From Candidatus Cloacimonadota bacterium (GTDB taxonomy: Bacteria > Cloacimonadota > Cloacimonadia > Cloacimonadales > TCS61): a stretch of DNA of 5,645 nucleotides. A program made the translations under genes and the position numbers. Below, in pieces: positions 1 to 5,486 of this stretch. The notes below the pieces were generated by a model. The model was not told where the DNA came from and searched no databases. It saw only the letters and a program-made list of their open reading frames with translations. How positions within the stretch are numbered: the stretch's first letter is position 1; the number at the start of each line of letters is the position of its first letter. The DNA is taken from assembly GCA_021108055.1 (NCBI GenBank), contig JAIORR010000262.1:1-5645 (forward strand). Reading direction: 5' to 3'.

Positions 1-37
1 ATATCTTCTTTCATATTTCTTTCACATATTCTTATGT

Positions 38-70
38 TCCTTCTTTTGCGACAACGGAGCAAGAGAAGGA
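38..70. repeat. 12-bp hairpin downstream of dprA
   Basis: On the + strand TCCTTCTTTTGC (38-49) pairs with GCAAGAGAAGGA (59-70) around a 9-nt loop. All 12 positions pair if one T-G wobble is allowed. On the minus strand, the dprA transcript, the same position is an A-C mismatch. It begins 13 nt after the dprA stop, where a 3'-end structure would be expected, but no U-run follows on either strand. It is therefore a possible mRNA-stabilising or Rho-assisted end rather than a classical terminator. Confidence 0.5.
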
Positions 71-82
71 CAGCAGGATGAG

Positions 83-1168
83 TCAATACATCGGCACTAT
101 CTTATTCCCCGGCACTTTCTTAACAATATTTTTCAGCTCCAGCGATAGCAGAATTGTAGAAAGTTCTCCAATGGTGAATCCGGTTTTCATCAGAAGTGTA
201 TCAAAATGAGTTTCCGGTCTGTTATCAATGAGAACCTGATATATTTTTTCTTCTTTCTCGGAAAGCTCGGGAAATAATTTCGGTTCTTCTTCCATTATCA
301 GGTCATACTCTTCCAAAATATCTTTTGCAGAGCATACTATTTTAGCTCCCAGTTTTATCAGGTAATTCGGTCCTTCTGCCTGCGGTCTGTTTATATCTCC
401 GGGCAGAGCAAAAACATCACGATTCTGATCCATTGCAAATTTGGAAGTAAGCAGAGCACCGCTTTTCTTTGAACCTTCTATTATCAGGCTTCCCAGACAC
501 AATCCGCTTATCAGTCTGTTCCGCGTGGGAAAGTTCCATTTCTCGGCTTTGCTTCCGGGAATATATTCCGAAATAATAGCACCATTCTTAATAATATCCT
601 CTGCCAATTCACGGTTATGCGGAGGATATATCTGGTCAACGCCTGTACCCATCACAGCTATAGTTCGTCCACCGGAGTTCAATGCTGCGATATGCGCTAA
701 CGCATCGATGCCGTATGCTAATCCGCTAACAATTGTAAAACCTGCTTGCGAGAGAGCTTCTCCGATTTTCTTGGTCATTGCTTTACCATAGCTGCTTGCC
801 TTACGGGTTCCCACGATTGCCAGACTTCTTCGGAAATCTTCTTTTCGGATGGTTCCACGATAAAAAAGATAAGCCGGCGGATCGAAGATATTCTTCAAGA
901 TCGTTGGATAATCATCATCAAAATATGTTATGAATTCGATCTGATATTTTTCTATAAGAGCTACGACCCGTTTCCAATCTTTCGGGTCTTTGTCTTCTTT
1001 CAGATATTCTTTTGTGTTTCCCGGAATAAAATCCAGATCCATTAATTCCCTGTTGGAAGTTCCAATAAAATTTGCTGGTTCTCCCAAAATTTCCACAAGT
1101 TTAATTGCCTTGGAATTTCCAATTTCAGGTGCGGAAAGAAGCCTGATCCATTTTTTAATTTTGTTCAT
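83..1168 (-). CDS. dprA: DNA processing protein DprA (Smf), RecA loader in natural transformation
   Basis: DprA binds incoming single-stranded DNA in the cytoplasm, protects it and loads RecA; it also occurs in bacteria not known to be competent. Its 361 residues have the full three-part layout: an N-terminal helical SAM-like domain (about 1-65), the extended Rossmann fold (about 75-285) and a C-terminal winged helix (about 300-361). Signatures are GTRKASSYG 120-128, SGLAYGID 148-155, GTGVDQIYPPHN 174-185, SEYIPG 200-205, FPTRNRLISGL 213-223, SGALLT 236-241 and FALPG 253-257. The ATG is 2 nt after the reductase stop with only a weak AAAG-type SD, so it is probably translated by coupling. It is the last gene of the visible run. 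In many bacteria dprA is followed by topA, but the 82 nt seen beyond the stop show no convincing gene start. Identification is certain. Confidence 0.97.
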   Translation of the reverse strand: MNKIKKWIRLLSAPEIGNSKAIKLVEILGEPANFIGTSNRELMDLDFIPGNTKEYLKEDKDPKDWKRVVALIEKYQIEFITYFDDDYPTILKNIFDPPAYLFYRGTIRKEDFRRSLAIVGTRKASSYGKAMTKKIGEALSQAGFTIVSGLAYGIDALAHIAALNSGGRTIAVMGTGVDQIYPPHNRELAEDIIKNGAIISEYIPGSKAEKWNFPTRNRLISGLCLGSLIIEGSKKSGALLTSKFAMDQNRDVFALPGDINRPQAEGPNYLIKLGAKIVCSAKDILEEYDLIMEEEPKLFPELSEKEEKIYQVLIDNRPETHFDTLLMKTGFTIGELSTILLSLELKNIVKKVPGNKIVPMY

Positions 1169-1170
1169 AT

Positions 1171-2139
1171 TTATTTCTTTAGAACCTGCGGATTAACTAT
1201 TTGCGGCGGTATTTTCCCTTCGATGACAGCAATGGCATTCTCGGCAACGATCAACCCCATCTTTGTTCTGGTTTCAATAGATGCACTGGCGATATGAGGT
1301 GCAAGAACCGCATTCCAACACTCTTTCAAACCATCCGTAAGCAGCGGTTCATTTTCATAAACATCCAGCCCTGCACCTGCTATCCATTCTTCTTTCAAAG
1401 CTTTTACCAGCACCTTTTCATCGATAACAGCACCACGAGCGGTATTTATCAAATATGCCGTTTTCTTCATCAGCTTCAGTTCTTTTTCTCCGATAAGATG
1501 TTTTGTTTCGGGAAGAAGAGGAACATGCAGAGATACAAAATCAGATCTCTTCAGAAGCTCATCCAATCCAACTTTTTCTGCTTTCATTTTCTTTTCAATT
1601 TCATTGTTCTTATCAACGTACATAATTTTCACATTAAATCCGGCAGCACGTTTTGCCACTGCGGTACCGATCCTTCCTGTACCGATTATTCCCAAAATTT
1701 TCCCATAAATATCACCGCCCAGAAAGTGCATCGGTCCCCAGCCTTTGAACTTTCCTTCACGGTTGTATCTGTCAGATTCGACTATTTTCCTGGCAACGGA
1801 GAACATCAAAGCCCATGCCATATCGGCTGTTGTTTCCGTTAGAACTCCAGGTGTATTTGTAACCGGAATATTCAACCTTGTGGCTGTTTCGATGTCGATG
1901 TTATTATATCCCACAGCATAGTTCACTATCGCCTTCAAAGCAGGGTTGCAGGAAATTATTTCTTTATCTATCGTATCTGTGAGAAGACAGAGAAGAATAT
2001 CGCACCACTTTGTTCCTTCAATGATCTCCTCTTTGGAAAGCACTCTATCCTGCGGATTGACCTTCAGCTCGAAATGCAATTTTAACTGATCCATCGCAGG
2101 TTGCGGTAAACTGCGTGTTACAAAAATCTTAGGTTTCAA
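1171..2139 (-). CDS. D-2-hydroxyacid dehydrogenase: glyoxylate/hydroxypyruvate reductase (D-glycerate dehydrogenase)
   Basis: The protein has 322 residues from a TTG start, the usual length for GhrB/GyaR/GRHPR-type enzymes that reduce hydroxypyruvate to D-glycerate and glyoxylate to glycolate. The N-terminus (KPKIFVTRSLPQPAMDQL) is that of the family. The substrate/lid segment YAVGYNNID lies at 74-82, and NTPGVLTETTADMAWALM at 95-112 is typical of the GRHPR branch. The dinucleotide motif is GTGRIG 153-158. The catalytic residues are Arg235 (NTARGA), Glu264 (YENEP) and His282 (APHIASAS). Their spacing of 29 and 18 equals that of Arg240/Glu269/His287 in Hyphomicrobium glycerate dehydrogenase. 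Asp176 after the second Rossmann strand suggests NAD(H) rather than NADP(H). With the overlapping kinase gene it forms a hydroxypyruvate-glycerate-2-phosphoglycerate route, as used in serine or glyoxylate metabolism. The stop is 2 nt before dprA. The exact substrate is inferred. Confidence 0.94.
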   Translation of the reverse strand: MKPKIFVTRSLPQPAMDQLKLHFELKVNPQDRVLSKEEIIEGTKWCDILLCLLTDTIDKEIISCNPALKAIVNYAVGYNNIDIETATRLNIPVTNTPGVLTETTADMAWALMFSVARKIVESDRYNREGKFKGWGPMHFLGGDIYGKILGIIGTGRIGTAVAKRAAGFNVKIMYVDKNNEIEKKMKAEKVGLDELLKRSDFVSLHVPLLPETKHLIGEKELKLMKKTAYLINTARGAVIDEKVLVKALKEEWIAGAGLDVYENEPLLTDGLKECWNAVLAPHIASASIETRTKMGLIVAENAIAVIEGKIPPQIVNPQVLKK

Positions 2140-3274
2140 ATAATACTCCTTTTTTGAATAATCCTGCTGCTTCTTCTGCTCTGGAAGAAAGAATTGAAAA
2201 TGCATTCCTGATCGCATCTTCTTTTGAAATATCAGAAGAGACCAGGCAGATAATTTTTTTGAAATAATCTTTGTAAAGTTTTTCAGAATTCCGCTCGACA
2301 TTTCCAGCAAAACAGATCGCAGGCACTTTCATCTCTTTTGCCAGCTTTGCCACACCTGCCGGCACTTTCCCGAACATCGACTGAAAATTCAGTTCTCCTT
2401 CACCCGTGATGACCATATCCGCATTTTTCAGATGTTCTTTCAGACCGGTGATTTTTATTGCCAGTTGAATACCGGCTGCAAACTTTGAATTGCAGATCGC
2501 AGAAAGACCGGCACCCAAACCTCCGGCAGCACCTGCTCCGGAAATGGAAACTATATCTTTTCCCATATCTCTTTTCACTATCCTGGAAAAATGTTCAAGA
2601 TTGTTTTCCAGTATTTGCACTTCTTTGGCAGAAGCACCTTTTTGCGGACTATAAACTTTTGCAGCACCTTTTTTACCAAGCAAAGGATTTTTCACATCAT
2701 ACATAAATGTTATCTCTGCTTTCTGTAAATTTTTATTCACTTCCGAAGTATCGATTTTCTCAATGTCTTTCAGGAATAATCCGCCTTGCTTGATATTGAC
2801 TCCATCGGAACCTAACAATTTAATCCCGAGAGCCTGCATAGCACCGGCTCCGCCATCTGTTGTAGCACTTCCTCCCAAACCCAGAATGATCTTCGAATAT
2901 CCTTTTTCCAGAACCTTTCGTATCAATTCGCCGGTTCCATAAGTTGTGGTATATAACGGGTTACGCTTCTCTCTTGGAATTAAAATGATCCCGGATGCAG
3001 AAGCCATTTCTATTATGATCGTTTCTCCATCGCCGAGAACTCCAAAATGTACTTTGATCGCTTTTCCCAGAGGATCGGTAGCAAATTCTCTGAATATTTT
3101 CCCGCCAGTTGCACGCACAAGGCATTCAACCGTTCCTTCTCCACCATCTGCCATCGGCATCTTTATGATCTCGGCATCTGGAATAATTTTTCGAAAGCCC
3201 TGTTCAATGGCATTCGCCACCTGGATCGAACTTAAACTTCCCTTGAATGAATCGGGAGCAATTACGATTTTCAT
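2129..3274 (-). CDS. glxK: Glycerate kinase, type II (GarK/GlxK family; D-glycerate to 2-phosphoglycerate)
   Basis: This is a cytoplasmic ATP-dependent kinase that feeds D-glycerate into lower glycolysis/gluconeogenesis, forming 2-phosphoglycerate in GarK/GlxK enzymes. Its 381 residues match the family length. Family signatures in order are IAPDSFKGSLSS 5-16, MPMADGGEGT 39-48, GLGGSATTDGGAGAMQALG 132-150, DVKNPLLGKKGAAKVYSPQ 193-211, SGAGAAGGLGAG 245-256 and TGEGELNFQSMFGKVPAGVA 290-309. In the last motif relatives usually have GEGxxDxQ(T/S). Here Asn296 replaces the Asp, which may affect catalysis or may be a lineage trait. The ATG is 1 nt after the preceding stop and has no good SD, so expression probably depends on coupling. 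The 3' end overlaps the reductase start by 11 nt, which pairs the two enzymes. The family is certain; the exact phosphorylation position is inferred from family knowledge. Confidence 0.96.
   Translation of the reverse strand: MKIVIAPDSFKGSLSSIQVANAIEQGFRKIIPDAEIIKMPMADGGEGTVECLVRATGGKIFREFATDPLGKAIKVHFGVLGDGETIIIEMASASGIILIPREKRNPLYTTTYGTGELIRKVLEKGYSKIILGLGGSATTDGGAGAMQALGIKLLGSDGVNIKQGGLFLKDIEKIDTSEVNKNLQKAEITFMYDVKNPLLGKKGAAKVYSPQKGASAKEVQILENNLEHFSRIVKRDMGKDIVSISGAGAAGGLGAGLSAICNSKFAAGIQLAIKITGLKEHLKNADMVITGEGELNFQSMFGKVPAGVAKLAKEMKVPAICFAGNVERNSEKLYKDYFKKIICLVSSDISKEDAIRNAFSILSSRAEEAAGLFKKGVLFET
2146..2152 (-). promoter_or_regulatory. Strong Shine-Dalgarno site for the reductase TTG start
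   Basis: AAAGGAG on the minus strand, 6 nt before TTG at 2139-2137, embedded in the last codons of the glycerate kinase gene. It is the strongest SD in the window and settles the start codon. The upstream in-frame ATG at 2310 would add 57 residues that merely read the kinase gene in another frame. Confidence 0.85.
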
Positions 3275-3275
3275 T

Positions 3276-4181
3276 TTACTTTATTATCTTGTTCAATTGT
3301 TCAATCAAAGCGAGCGAATCATTGTCCATTTTAGTAAAAGCAAACCATTTTTTACCAAGATCTTTGAGTGAAGCACCGATATGATATACTTCTTTTTCAT
3401 CGATTACAATAAACCTGTCGTGTGCTCTATTTAATTTTATCAATTCTGTCTTGGGATATTGTTTGTTATATTTTTCAATATCCAATTTCATTTGTTTTGT
3501 TATGTTTCCGGTAAATATTTTCACATCGATTTTCGGTTTGCGTTTAGTCAGCAAAGTCAGTATGGATTCATCGATATAATTATCGATAATGAAAATAGAT
3601 TTTTCAGCTTTTTTTACAATATCGATCAGCAATTTATAAGCATCGAATATCTGTCCTTCAAAGAAGATTCCTTGTTTGGGTTTTATCTGTTTACTTTCTA
3701 TTGCACTGAAAATTAGTTCTAATTTAGAATCTGTTTCAACTTGTTTTTGTTCGACCCTTTCTATTCGAGAAAATATTTGAGCATTTTCAACAAAAAAATG
3801 ACGCATATTTACAAAAGCTTTCATAATTTGAATACTCATCTTCACTGCTGTTTCACTTCGAAGAACAGCGGAAAGCATTGCTACGCCTTGTTCGGTGAAA
3901 GCGTAGGGATTTGATGATGAATGTTTCAGGTTTTTGAACTGGTCGCAATTTGCGACCAGTTCGTTTTTCTCATTATCCGTTAATTGAAAGCAGAATACCG
4001 GTGGGAATCTTTCTATATTTCTTCTTACCTGTTCATTGAGTCGTTTAGTTTTCACATTAAATAACTCTGCAATATCTGTATCAATCATAACTTGCGTATT
4101 CCTAATCATCATAATTTTATCTTGTATCAAAGAATTATCAACAATGATAATATTTTCGCCTTTCTTTTTTTCATCATTCAT
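3276..4181 (-). CDS. ORF6N DNA-binding domain protein with C-terminal phospholipase-D-like nuclease domain
   Basis: The protein has 301 residues from the SD-supported ATG. The ORF6N domain spans about 17-105 (IMMIRNTQVMIDTDIAEL, VRRNIERFPPVFCFQLT, then NPYAFTEQGVAMLSAVLRSE at 91-110), the DNA-binding module of phage antirepressor/KilA-N-type proteins. A charged helical, probably coiled-coil linker follows at about 130-165. The C-terminal part (about 172-285) looks like a PLD-type domain: SIFIIDNYID 195-204, then HDRFIVID 254-261, which fits HxKx4D with Arg in the Lys place (H254, R256, D261), followed by GASLKDLG 269-276 near the usual GSxN position. PLD nucleases with one such motif work as dimers. 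The likely role is sequence-directed DNA binding coupled to nucleic-acid cleavage, or a regulator with an inactive nuclease fold. The target is unknown. The stop is 1 nt before the glycerate kinase ATG. Base composition is lower in G+C (14 and 18 of 60 in the lines at 3421 and 3481) than in the kinase gene (27 and 34 of 60 at 2521 and 2821), which suggests transfer. Confidence 0.85.
   Translation of the reverse strand: MNDEKKKGENIIIVDNSLIQDKIMMIRNTQVMIDTDIAELFNVKTKRLNEQVRRNIERFPPVFCFQLTDNEKNELVANCDQFKNLKHSSSNPYAFTEQGVAMLSAVLRSETAVKMSIQIMKAFVNMRHFFVENAQIFSRIERVEQKQVETDSKLELIFSAIESKQIKPKQGIFFEGQIFDAYKLLIDIVKKAEKSIFIIDNYIDESILTLLTKRKPKIDVKIFTGNITKQMKLDIEKYNKQYPKTELIKLNRAHDRFIVIDEKEVYHIGASLKDLGKKWFAFTKMDNDSLALIEQLNKIIK
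3936..3962 (-). repeat. Perfect 27-nt palindrome inside the ORF6N-PLD gene
   Basis: GAACTGGTCGCAA (3936-3948, + strand) and TTGCGACCAGTTC (3950-3962) are exact reverse complements around one central base (3949). It encodes residues 74-82 (ELVANCDQF) of the ORF6N-PLD protein. A 13-bp perfect arm with a 1-nt spacer in coding DNA is very unlikely by chance. It could be a protein-binding site, or it could be extruded as a cruciform or an mRNA hairpin. Confidence 0.9.
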
Positions 4182-4185
4182 TTTT

Positions 4186-4401
4186 CTATTTCCTTTTATA
4201 TTTGGAAGTCGCAAATTGTGACCTCCAATCTTCAAATTCTTTTTTTGTAAGCTGAAATATAAAATCTTCAGGAAACCTGTTAATATTTCTTTTAACTGCT
4301 TGATTTAGAACTTTTGTAGGTACGCCGTAGAGTTCTGCAATGTCTCTATCAATCATTACCTGCATATTTCTAATCATACTATTTTTAGAGTAAACTAACA
4401 T
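4186..4401 (-). CDS. Truncated ORF6N-domain protein (probable gene remnant, 71 aa)
   Basis: The 71 residues read as the start of an ORF6N domain, a DNA-binding module related to KilA-N found in phage antirepressor-type proteins. They include IRNMQVMIDRDIAELYGV (10-27), VKRNINRFPEDFIFQLT (36-52) and RSQFATSK (60-67). In relatives the domain continues to a '...PYAFTEQG' stretch. Here it stops at KYKRK. Residues 9-52 align with residues 25-68 of the next gene, but the DNA is clearly diverged, so this is not a recent tandem copy. The ATG overlaps the obgE stop (ATGTTAG) and has no SD, so translation could occur only by coupling. The TAG (4188-4186) is 4 nt before the ATG of the next gene, and its last codons carry that gene's SD. 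It is most likely a decayed copy that survives as a coupling leader. A small functional ORF6N-only regulator cannot be excluded. Confidence 0.6.
   Translation of the reverse strand: MLVYSKNSMIRNMQVMIDRDIAELYGVPTKVLNQAVKRNINRFPEDFIFQLTKKEFEDWRSQFATSKYKRK
4191..4196 (-). promoter_or_regulatory. Shine-Dalgarno site of the ORF6N-PLD gene
   Basis: AAAGGA on the minus strand, 9 nt before the ATG at 4181. It decides the start of that gene: an in-frame ATG 18 codons further upstream (4235) has no SD and would encode residues unlike the family. The site lies within the last codons of the remnant. Confidence 0.65.
4202..4228 (-). repeat. Imperfect 27-nt palindrome at the end of the ORF6N remnant
   Basis: On the + strand TTGGAAGTCGCAA (4202-4214) and TTGTGACCTCCAA (4216-4228) are arms around one central base (4215), with 11 of 13 positions paired. 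One mismatch is a G-U wobble in a + strand RNA and the other is a wobble in a minus strand RNA. It spans codons for residues 58-67 of the remnant and lies 21-47 nt upstream of the next gene's ATG. Its geometry and core match the perfect palindrome at 3936-3962. Confidence 0.75.
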
Positions 4402-5402
4402 TGTTTTAAAATATTAAAAAGATGTTTTTTTAACACCTTCAGGTTCTCACCGGAAATAGAGGAAATGGAAATTATCTGCTCACGAAGTTTTGTTTCAAAT
4501 TCATTTTTCAGAAGGTTTAAAAATTCTATTTTATCTTCATCAGGAATCGTATCCATTTTACTAAGTACAATAAGATGTGGTTTTTTATCGAGATACGGAT
4601 CATAGAGATGCAGTTCTTTCTTTAATACCTGATAATCATTGAATGGATCTACTGAATTTATATCAATGAGAAAAAGCAGGGTCCTGGTTCTTTGAATATG
4701 CCGCAGGAACTGATCTCCCAGCCCTTTCCCATTGTGTGCTCCTTCGATGATACCGGGAATATCTGCCATCACAAAAGATTCGTAATCACTTACACGAATA
4801 ACACCAAGAGAGGGCTCGAGTGTAGTGAATTTGTAATTTGCGATTTTTGGGTGGGCATCGGAGACTTTGCTGAGCAAGGTAGATTTGCCGGCATTCGGGA
4901 AACCGACCAGACCTACATCTGCCATTAATTTCAGAATCAGTTCAAGCTCGAAATATTCACCATTCCCCCCGGGTTTGGAATATCTTGGTGCTTTATTGGT
5001 AGCAGATTTGAAGCGTGTATTTCCCCTGCCGCCATTGCCGCCTTTAGCAAGAATGAACTCTTCATTATGTTTAACTATCTCACCTATCTTTTCATGTTTT
5101 CCATCGGTGATGTCAAATATCTCTGTTCCAAGCGGAAATTCCAGGTATCTATCTTCGCCGCTGGCTCCGGTTTTATTGCTTCCCTGTCCGTTTTGTCCGC
5201 GAACGGATTTGAAAAGTTTATTATATCGATAGGCAATTAAAGTGTTAATGTTTTCATTTCCTATAGCGATTATGTTCCCGCCTTTGCCACCGTCTCCGCC
5301 ATCGGGACCGCCCTTGGCAACGAATTTTTCCCGACGGAAACTAACACAACCGCTGCCACCGTTACCGGATTGTACTTTTATTTTTGCATAATCTATGAAC
5401 AT
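4395..5402 (-). CDS. obgE: GTPase Obg (ribosome 50S assembly / stress GTPase)
   Basis: This is a conserved essential P-loop GTPase that binds the large ribosomal subunit during maturation and links growth to (p)ppGpp. It has 335 residues. The glycine-rich Obg fold spans about 1-158, with runs such as GGPDGGDGGKGG at 31-42 and AKGGNGGRGN at 119-128. The G domain spans about 159-330: P-loop GFPNAGKST 167-175, switch I FTTLEPSLG 192-200, G3 DIPG 214-217, G4 SKMD 281-284 (Ser where NKxD is usual; Ser/Thr variants occur in the family), and G5 near SSIS 314-317. It ends soon after the G domain, so the C-terminal OCT domain of Bacillus-type Obg is absent. The ATG has a good SD 6 nt upstream. The stop TAG (4397-4395) overlaps the ATG of the next small ORF. 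It is the first gene of the apparent operon. Identification is essentially certain. Confidence 0.98.
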   Translation of the reverse strand: MFIDYAKIKVQSGNGGSGCVSFRREKFVAKGGPDGGDGGKGGNIIAIGNENINTLIAYRYNKLFKSVRGQNGQGSNKTGASGEDRYLEFPLGTEIFDITDGKHEKIGEIVKHNEEFILAKGGNGGRGNTRFKSATNKAPRYSKPGGNGEYFELELILKLMADVGLVGFPNAGKSTLLSKVSDAHPKIANYKFTTLEPSLGVIRVSDYESFVMADIPGIIEGAHNGKGLGDQFLRHIQRTRTLLFLIDINSVDPFNDYQVLKKELHLYDPYLDKKPHLIVLSKMDTIPDEDKIEFLNLLKNEFETKLREQIISISSISGENLKVLKKHLFNILKQC

Positions 5403-5408
5403 TTATTT

Positions 5409-5414
5409 TCCTTT
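5409..5414 (-). promoter_or_regulatory. Shine-Dalgarno site of obgE
   Basis: AAAGGA on the minus strand, 6 nt before the ATG at 5402. It fixes the start of obgE, which also matches the family N-terminus (MFIDYAKI). Confidence 0.75.
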
Positions 5415-5420
5415 ATGTAC

Positions 5421-5486
5421 AACTTTCACAATTTCCTTAATTTTTCAAAGCAAATAATCTTTTCCGATCAAACCGTTGTGAAAGTT
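5421..5486 (-). repeat. 11-bp inverted repeat in the obgE leader
   Basis: On the + strand AACTTTCACAA at 5421-5431 is the exact reverse complement of TTGTGAAAGTT at 5476-5486, with 44 nt between them. The distal arm overlaps the candidate -35 box and also forms one side of the hairpin at 5480-5515. The proximal arm ends about 7 nt upstream of the obgE Shine-Dalgarno sequence. It may be a split operator or half of an RNA switch. The sequence shows only the repeat itself. Confidence 0.5.
5454..5482 (-). promoter_or_regulatory. Candidate sigma-70-type promoter for obgE
   Basis: On the minus strand TTCACA (5482-5477, 5 of 6 matches to TTGACA) is followed after 17 bp by GATTAT (5459-5454, 4 of 6 matches to TATAAT). 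Transcription would start near 5447, about 45 nt before the obgE ATG. It is the only clear promoter-like pair in the 112-nt gap. The -35 box lies inside one arm of an 11-bp inverted repeat, so a regulator could compete with polymerase here. In A+T-rich DNA such matches also arise by chance. Confidence 0.35.

Noticed and set aside
1..14. Start of another minus strand gene (ATG at 14-12, reading MKED)
   Set aside because: There is no well-spaced SD and only four codons are visible; they do not resemble the topA start often found after dprA.
46..52. A third copy of the TTGCGAC half-site from the ORF6N palindromes, in the hairpin after dprA
   Set aside because: Only seven bases are shared and the second arm is absent, so chance is enough to explain it.
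746..1842. Open frames on the + strand opposite dprA and the reductase
   Set aside because: They lie antisense to genes with complete family motifs, show no recognisable domains, and are Phe/Ile/Cys-rich as expected for shadows.
2140..2310. Upstream ATG start for the reductase
   Set aside because: The extra 57 residues only re-read the glycerate kinase gene, while TTG at 2139 has a strong SD and matches the family N-terminus.
4182..4235. Eighteen-codon N-terminal extension of the ORF6N-PLD gene from the ATG at 4235
   Set aside because: It has no SD, overlaps the remnant in another frame, and encodes residues unlike the family. The ATG at 4181 has AAAGGA 9 nt upstream.
3276..4401. Toxin-antitoxin or complete defence operon reading of the two ORF6N genes
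   Set aside because: The first is truncated and lacks its own SD, and no second effector or immunity gene is visible. A single ORF6N-PLD gene with a remnant explains the region better.
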